Source: an uncultured Porphyromonadaceae bacterium
GTDB lineage: Bacteria > Bacteroidota > Bacteroidia > Bacteroidales > Muribaculaceae
Length of the DNA: 9,253 bases
Assembly (NCBI GenBank): GCA_900551515.1
Contig: URWH01000064.1
Span: 1 to 9,253, forward strand
Direction: 5' to 3'
Below, one piece after another: positions 6,378 through 9,253 of this stretch (its first letter is position 1; every line of letters begins with the position of its first letter). A program made the translations under genes and the position numbers. The notes under the pieces were generated by a model. It did not search any database. It was not told the origin of the DNA and saw nothing but the letters and a program-made list of their open reading frames with translations.

Positions 6378-7706
6378 TCAGATAGTGCCGAAGTGATATG
6401 CGAAACCGAAGCTGAAGATTTCCTTAAGCTGGAACTTGCGCCAGTCGTTGTCGGGATTGTAGGGCGTCGAAGTGTCGTAGCGCATGTGCACGTAGAGACG
6501 TGTCGAAAGGAAGCGGTTGATGTTGAAATCGATGGTGTGCTCCCAGTCGCCGTAGGCATAGTCGTAGTCGGTGAAGAGGAAGAGGCGGGAATGATAGACG
6601 ATGTTGTAGGCGATCTTCCATTCCAGCGTGCATTCGGCACTCGAACCTATCTTGTTTTTGAACTTGCGTCCGGCTTCAAGACCGTAGGCTGTCTCGTCGA
6701 CCTGTTTGTTGATGCACGTCTTGAGGTTCCATGAGAGGGGTGATATCGAGGTGCCGAAGGTGAGCGTCTTTTTAGGATTCGTGTAGCTGTAGGTCATACC
6801 GAGGCCGACGTTGAGCTCGCCCGGGGAAAGGAGGGCGGCGTTGCGGTTTCGCGAGTTGGTCGGGTAGCTGTTGAAGAGCTGCGTCTTGAACATGACGTTG
6901 GACGAATAGTACCACCGGCGAGCTGCTTTGTAACCGAAAGTGGTGTTGAGCTGGAAAATATCTTCGGTGATATTGTAGGAATGGATGCTGTCGTCGGGGG
7001 CGCTGTTGAGTGCGAGCTTATACTGTATGTTGGTTTCAAACAGTATTTTAGGAAAGAATTTCTGGTTGAGCTTGACGTTGTAGTTGAGCTGGCCGATCAT
7101 GTTGAGGTTGTTGTTGCCGCCCTGATACCAGTTGGGGGAGATGTAGGCCTGGGAGAACTGGAGCGAGGCGTCGAACGTCTTCAGCCAGTGGCGCTGTTCG
7201 ATGTCGGTCTGCACTTCGTTCAGGCTTTTGTCGTCGACCTTTATCTCTTCGAATTTGATGCGTGTGGTGCCTTTGTCGATGAAAGCCCGGAATTCTTTCG
7301 GCACTTCAGGCATGAAGGCGGCATTGTATTTCACCGTAAGCGGGCTTGCTATCTCATAACGTTGCCGCAGATTGTTAACCGTAAGCTCGTCGTCGGCAAG
7401 GTTGTCGAGCCAGCGGTAGGCACGTGCGAAGCGGGGATCGCGGTTGTTGCTCACGATCATAGGCACGGTGTCGAGGAAATGGTATTTTCCGAAAACGACG
7501 GGGCCGAATTTGCCGGCCGGCAGGCTTTCCTTGTAACGCGACACGGTGAGCAATGAATCGAAATCGGGACGGTCGATAAGCAATTTCGGCATAGTGTCGG
7601 TCAGCACGGGCGTAACCGCCTTTTTCACCGCTACGGGACGAGCCGTGGCGGCAGCGGCGCCAAAAGAGGTCAATATACAGAGTAAGAGGCTAATTCTCAA
7701 ATGCAT
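6378..7706 (-). CDS. DUF3078 family outer-membrane beta-barrel protein
   Basis: 442 residues from the ATG at 7706. The protein opens with a signal peptide (MHLRISLLLCILTSFGAAAATA, 1-22). A periplasmic or linker portion follows to about residue 170. The DUF3078-type barrel (about 175-442) has FSQAYISPNWYQGGNNNLNM (184-203), the characteristic NW-GG motif, and many alternating amphipathic strands with aromatic girdle residues (LSPGELNVGLGMTYSY, LFLFTDYDYAYGDWEHTIDFN, FSFGFAYHFG). The family is common in Bacteroidetes and its molecular role is not established. The longer in-frame start at 7775 is rejected because the -7 promoter box at 7745-7752 lies downstream of it, so that start would not be transcribed. 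It is the first gene of the leftward run, and the promoter is a full consensus match. Confidence 0.9.
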   Translation of the reverse strand: MHLRISLLLCILTSFGAAAATARPVAVKKAVTPVLTDTMPKLLIDRPDFDSLLTVSRYKESLPAGKFGPVVFGKYHFLDTVPMIVSNNRDPRFARAYRWLDNLADDELTVNNLRQRYEIASPLTVKYNAAFMPEVPKEFRAFIDKGTTRIKFEEIKVDDKSLNEVQTDIEQRHWLKTFDASLQFSQAYISPNWYQGGNNNLNMIGQLNYNVKLNQKFFPKILFETNIQYKLALNSAPDDSIHSYNITEDIFQLNTTFGYKAARRWYYSSNVMFKTQLFNSYPTNSRNRNAALLSPGELNVGLGMTYSYTNPKKTLTFGTSISPLSWNLKTCINKQVDETAYGLEAGRKFKNKIGSSAECTLEWKIAYNIVYHSRLFLFTDYDYAYGDWEHTIDFNINRFLSTRLYVHMRYDTSTPYNPDNDWRKFQLKEIFSFGFAYHFGTI

Positions 7707-7744
7707 AATGTGACTATTGAATGGATTGACGAATCTCCTGACTG

Positions 7745-7776
7745 CAAAGCTACAAAAATTTGCCGACAGCACCAAA
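7745..7776 (-). promoter_or_regulatory. Bacteroidetes-type promoter for the DUF3078 gene and probably the five-gene run
   Basis: On the minus strand, TTTG (7776-7773) is followed after 20 nt by TAGCTTTG (7752-7745), a full match to TAnnTTTG. The predicted start of transcription is near 7738, giving a leader of about 30 nt to the ATG at 7706. The match also settles which of two in-frame start codons is used. Confidence 0.75.
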
Positions 7777-7810
7777 AGCGCCGGCCGGGATGTTGGCGCG
7801 CAGGACTTAA

Positions 7811-7839
7811 GAATATTATTGTGAATATTATTGGAATAT
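7811..7839. repeat. Short tandem repeat in the divergent promoter region
   Basis: GAATATTATTG occurs at 7811-7821 and again at 7823-7833, followed by a partial third copy GAATAT at 7834-7839. The spacing is 12 and 11 bp, about one helical turn. The block lies upstream of both divergent promoters: about 35 bp from the leftward -33 element and about 19 bp from the rightward one. It could be a binding array for a regulator or an AT-rich upstream element. Confidence 0.5.
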
Positions 7840-7857
7840 CAGCGGGACGGGGCTTAT

Positions 7858-7888
7858 TTTGATATGTGGCAATAAAGCGTTAACTTTG
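7858..7888 (+). promoter_or_regulatory. Bacteroidetes-type promoter of tyrS
   Basis: TTTG (7858-7861), 19 nt, TAACTTTG (7881-7888): a full match to the phylum consensus. Transcription should start near 7895, leaving a short A-rich leader of about 20 nt before the ATG at 7916 and no Shine-Dalgarno sequence. A 14-bp palindrome overlaps the -7 box and the predicted start. No T-box-like leader is possible in so short a leader. Confidence 0.78.
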
Positions 7889-7898
7889 TGGCCACAAA
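7885..7898. promoter_or_regulatory. 14-bp perfect palindrome over the tyrS transcription start (possible operator)
   Basis: TTTGTGGCCACAAA is identical to its reverse complement. Its left four bases are the TTTG of the -7 box, and its centre lies at the expected transcription start. The half-site TGTGGC also occurs 22 bp upstream at 7865-7870. Binding of a dimeric protein here would block initiation. Part of the symmetry may be chance, since the -7 box fixes TTTG and the leader is A-rich. Confidence 0.35.
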
Positions 7899-7915
7899 AA
7901 AACAACACAGAAAAA

Positions 7916-9208
7916 ATGGATTTCATAGAAGAACTTACATGGCGTGGCATGATCCACCAGATGATGCCCGGCACAGAGGAGCAGCTCAAGAAAGAGATGA
8001 CGACAGCTTACCTCGGCATAGATCCGACTGCCGACAGCCTTCATATCGGTCACCTTGTGGGCGTGATGATACTCAAGCATTTCCAGCGCTCGGGACATAA
8101 ACCTATCGCTCTTGTGGGGGGCGCCACCGGCATGATCGGCGATCCGTCGATGAAGAGTCAGGAGCGTAAACTTCTTGATGAAGCCACCCTGCGTCACAAC
8201 CAGGAGGCCATAAAGAAACAGCTTGCAAAATTCCTTGATTTCGAGAGCGATGCTCCGAATGCGGCCGAGATGGTGAACAATTACGACTGGATGAAGCAAT
8301 TCTCGTTTCTCGATTTCATCCGCGACGTGGGCAAGCACATCACCGTCAACTATATGATGGCCAAGGATTCGGTGAAGAAACGTCTGTCGGGCGAGAGCCA
8401 GCAGGGCATGTCGTTCACTGAATTTTCATATCAGCTTGTTCAGGGCTATGACTTCCTGAACCTTTACCGCGAGAAGAACTGCAAGCTGCAGCTGGGCGGC
8501 TCGGACCAGTGGGGCAACATCACTACCGGCACGGAGCTTATCCGCCGTACCACCGGTGGCGAGGCTTTTGCGCTGACCTGTCCTCTGATCACGAAGGCCG
8601 ACGGCGGCAAATTCGGTAAGACAGAGAGCGGCAACGTGTGGCTCGATCCCCGCTATACGTCGCCCTACAAGTTCTATCAGTTCTGGCTCAACGTTTCGGA
8701 TGCTGATGCCGAGAAATACATCAAGATCTTCACCGAGCTGACCCGTGAAGAGGTTGAGGATCTCGTGCGCCAGCAGGCTGAGGATCCCGGACAGCGTCCG
8801 TTGCAGAAACGTCTTGCCAAAGAGGTGACTACGATGGTTCACTCGGCAGCCGACTATGAGGCCGCAGTGGAAGCTTCGCAGATCCTGTTCAGCAACAAAG
8901 CCGGCGAGATACTCCACCGCATCGACGAGCCGACGCTGCTTGCCGTGATGGAAGGTGTGCCGCAGTTTGAGGTTAGCCGCGCCGATATCGAAGGAGGTAT
9001 CGCACTTGCCGAACTGCTCACCGACAAAGCCAAAGTGTTCCCATCGAAAGGCGAGATGCGCAAGATGGTGCAGGGCGGCGGCGTGAGCGTCAACAAAGAG
9101 AAGGTTGCCGACCCGTATATGGCGGCGTCGACCGATATGCTGCTCAATGACAAGTATATACTTGTGCAGCGCGGTAAGAAAAACTACTTCCTGCTGATAG
9201 CAAAATAA
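7916..9208 (+). CDS. tyrS: Tyrosyl-tRNA synthetase
   Basis: 430 residues, the usual length. The cytoplasmic class I enzyme charges tRNA-Tyr with tyrosine using ATP. The catalytic domain has [16 protein letters not shown] at 32-47 (HIGH signature at 43-46), the tyrosine/ATP-site motif [10 protein letters not shown] around 192-201, and KFGKTESG at 232-239 in place of KMSKS, as is normal for bacterial TyrRS. A C-terminal S4-type RNA-binding domain (about 355-425) contains [19 protein letters not shown] at 379-397. All signature residues are intact. I chose the ATG at 7916; the in-frame TTG at 7859 lies inside the -33 element and would not be transcribed. It is divergent from the DUF3078 gene and apparently monocistronic. 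Confidence 0.97.
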   Translation: MDFIEELTWRGMIHQMMPGTEEQLKKEMTTAYLGIDPTADSLHIGHLVGVMILKHFQRSGHKPIALVGGATGMIGDPSMKSQERKLLDEATLRHNQEAIKKQLAKFLDFESDAPNAAEMVNNYDWMKQFSFLDFIRDVGKHITVNYMMAKDSVKKRLSGESQQGMSFTEFSYQLVQGYDFLNLYREKNCKLQLGGSDQWGNITTGTELIRRTTGGEAFALTCPLITKADGGKFGKTESGNVWLDPRYTSPYKFYQFWLNVSDADAEKYIKIFTELTREEVEDLVRQQAEDPGQRPLQKRLAKEVTTMVHSAADYEAAVEASQILFSNKAGEILHRIDEPTLLAVMEGVPQFEVSRADIEGGIALAELLTDKAKVFPSKGEMRKMVQGGGVSVNKEKVADPYMAASTDMLLNDKYILVQRGKKNYFLLIAK

Positions 9209-9213
9209 TGATT

Positions 9214-9225
9214 GCCCTACCGGGC
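9214..9225 (+). terminator. Small hairpin after tyrS, weak terminator candidate
   Basis: GCCC (9214-9217), loop TACC, GGGC (9222-9225) lies 6 nt after the tyrS stop, followed by GCTTTAA with only three T in a row. Read on the minus strand, the same stem is followed by an AT-rich tract, so it could serve either direction. The remaining 28 bases to the window edge show no recognisable gene. Confidence 0.25.
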
Positions 9226-9253
9226 GCTTTAACTCATAGACCCGCGCATTTGC

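Noticed and set aside
6981..7556. 191-codon plus-strand open frame opposite the DUF3078 gene
   Set aside because: It is antisense to a well-supported gene, is Val/Glu-rich without domain character, and has no promoter of its own.
7707..7775. Longer start for the DUF3078 gene (ATG at 7775)
   Set aside because: The consensus -7 box at 7745-7752 lies downstream of it, and the signal peptide begins at the ATG at 7706.
7778..7799. GC-rich inverted repeat (GCGCC, 12-nt loop, GGCGC) between the divergent promoters
   Set aside because: The arms are only 5 bp with a long loop in a GC-rich patch. It lies outside both transcripts, so it is not a terminator, and there is too little to call an operator.
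7859..7915. TTG start adding 19 residues to tyrS
   Set aside because: The codon is part of the -33 element and lies upstream of the predicted transcription start. The ATG at 7916 gives the normal TyrRS N-terminus.
9209..9253. A tRNA or convergent gene end after tyrS
   Set aside because: I tried to fit tRNA D-arm and anticodon-arm patterns on both strands without success. A minus-strand TAA at 9231-9229 has too little upstream sequence to support a gene.

Overview
The window reads as chromosomal DNA from a member of the Bacteroidales. A gut Muribaculaceae-type lineage is my guess and is not proven. The reasons are three. Promoters of the Bacteroidetes primary-sigma type (TTTG, about 19-20 nt, TAnnTTTG) sit in front of tyrS, the DUF3078 gene and the debranching-enzyme gene. 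Clear Shine-Dalgarno sequences are absent before the starts. Several proteins belong to families typical of this phylum: a DUF3078 outer-membrane protein, a Bacteroidetes-type glycogen debranching enzyme and a short Crp/Fnr regulator. I see no insertion sequence, phage gene, CRISPR array, tRNA or rRNA.

Layout, left to right. (1) Positions 1-2973, minus strand: a two-gene glycogen/alpha-glucan block. It holds a debranching enzyme (1030-2973) followed 21 nt later by a family 4 glycosyltransferase (1008 down to the window edge, its 3' part missing). (2) Positions 2974-3191: an AT-rich intergenic region with the debranching-enzyme promoter, two A7 tracts exactly one helical turn apart, and a weak terminator-like hairpin. 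(3) Positions 3192-7706, minus strand: a five-gene run in the order DUF3078 outer-membrane protein, secreted protein of unknown family, small secreted FxLYD-like protein, Crp/Fnr-type regulator, MATE efflux transporter. The last four are packed with an 11-nt gap, a 1-nt TAATG overlap and a 4-nt ATGA overlap. A perfect 8-bp hairpin separates the first gene from the rest. (4) Positions 7707-7915: a divergent promoter region serving the DUF3078 gene (leftward) and tyrS (rightward). It holds a tandem 11-12-bp repeat and a 14-bp perfect palindrome on the tyrS start region. (5) Positions 7916-9208, plus strand: intact tyrosyl-tRNA synthetase. The last 45 bases hold only a small hairpin.

How the genes may work together. 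The debranching enzyme and glycosyltransferase should act on storage glycogen or a similar alpha-glucan. The five-gene run looks like a cell-envelope and efflux unit: one outer-membrane protein, two exported proteins, and a regulator translationally coupled to an efflux pump. That functional link is inference from gene order only.

The most notable observation is in the debranching enzyme. Two acidic positions that I recall as conserved in its family are amides here: Asn305 in the 'RD' motif, and Gln612 where the family usually has the presumed catalytic base Glu. The presumed general acid Asp354 is kept. I did not find an obviously new multi-gene defence or mobile system.
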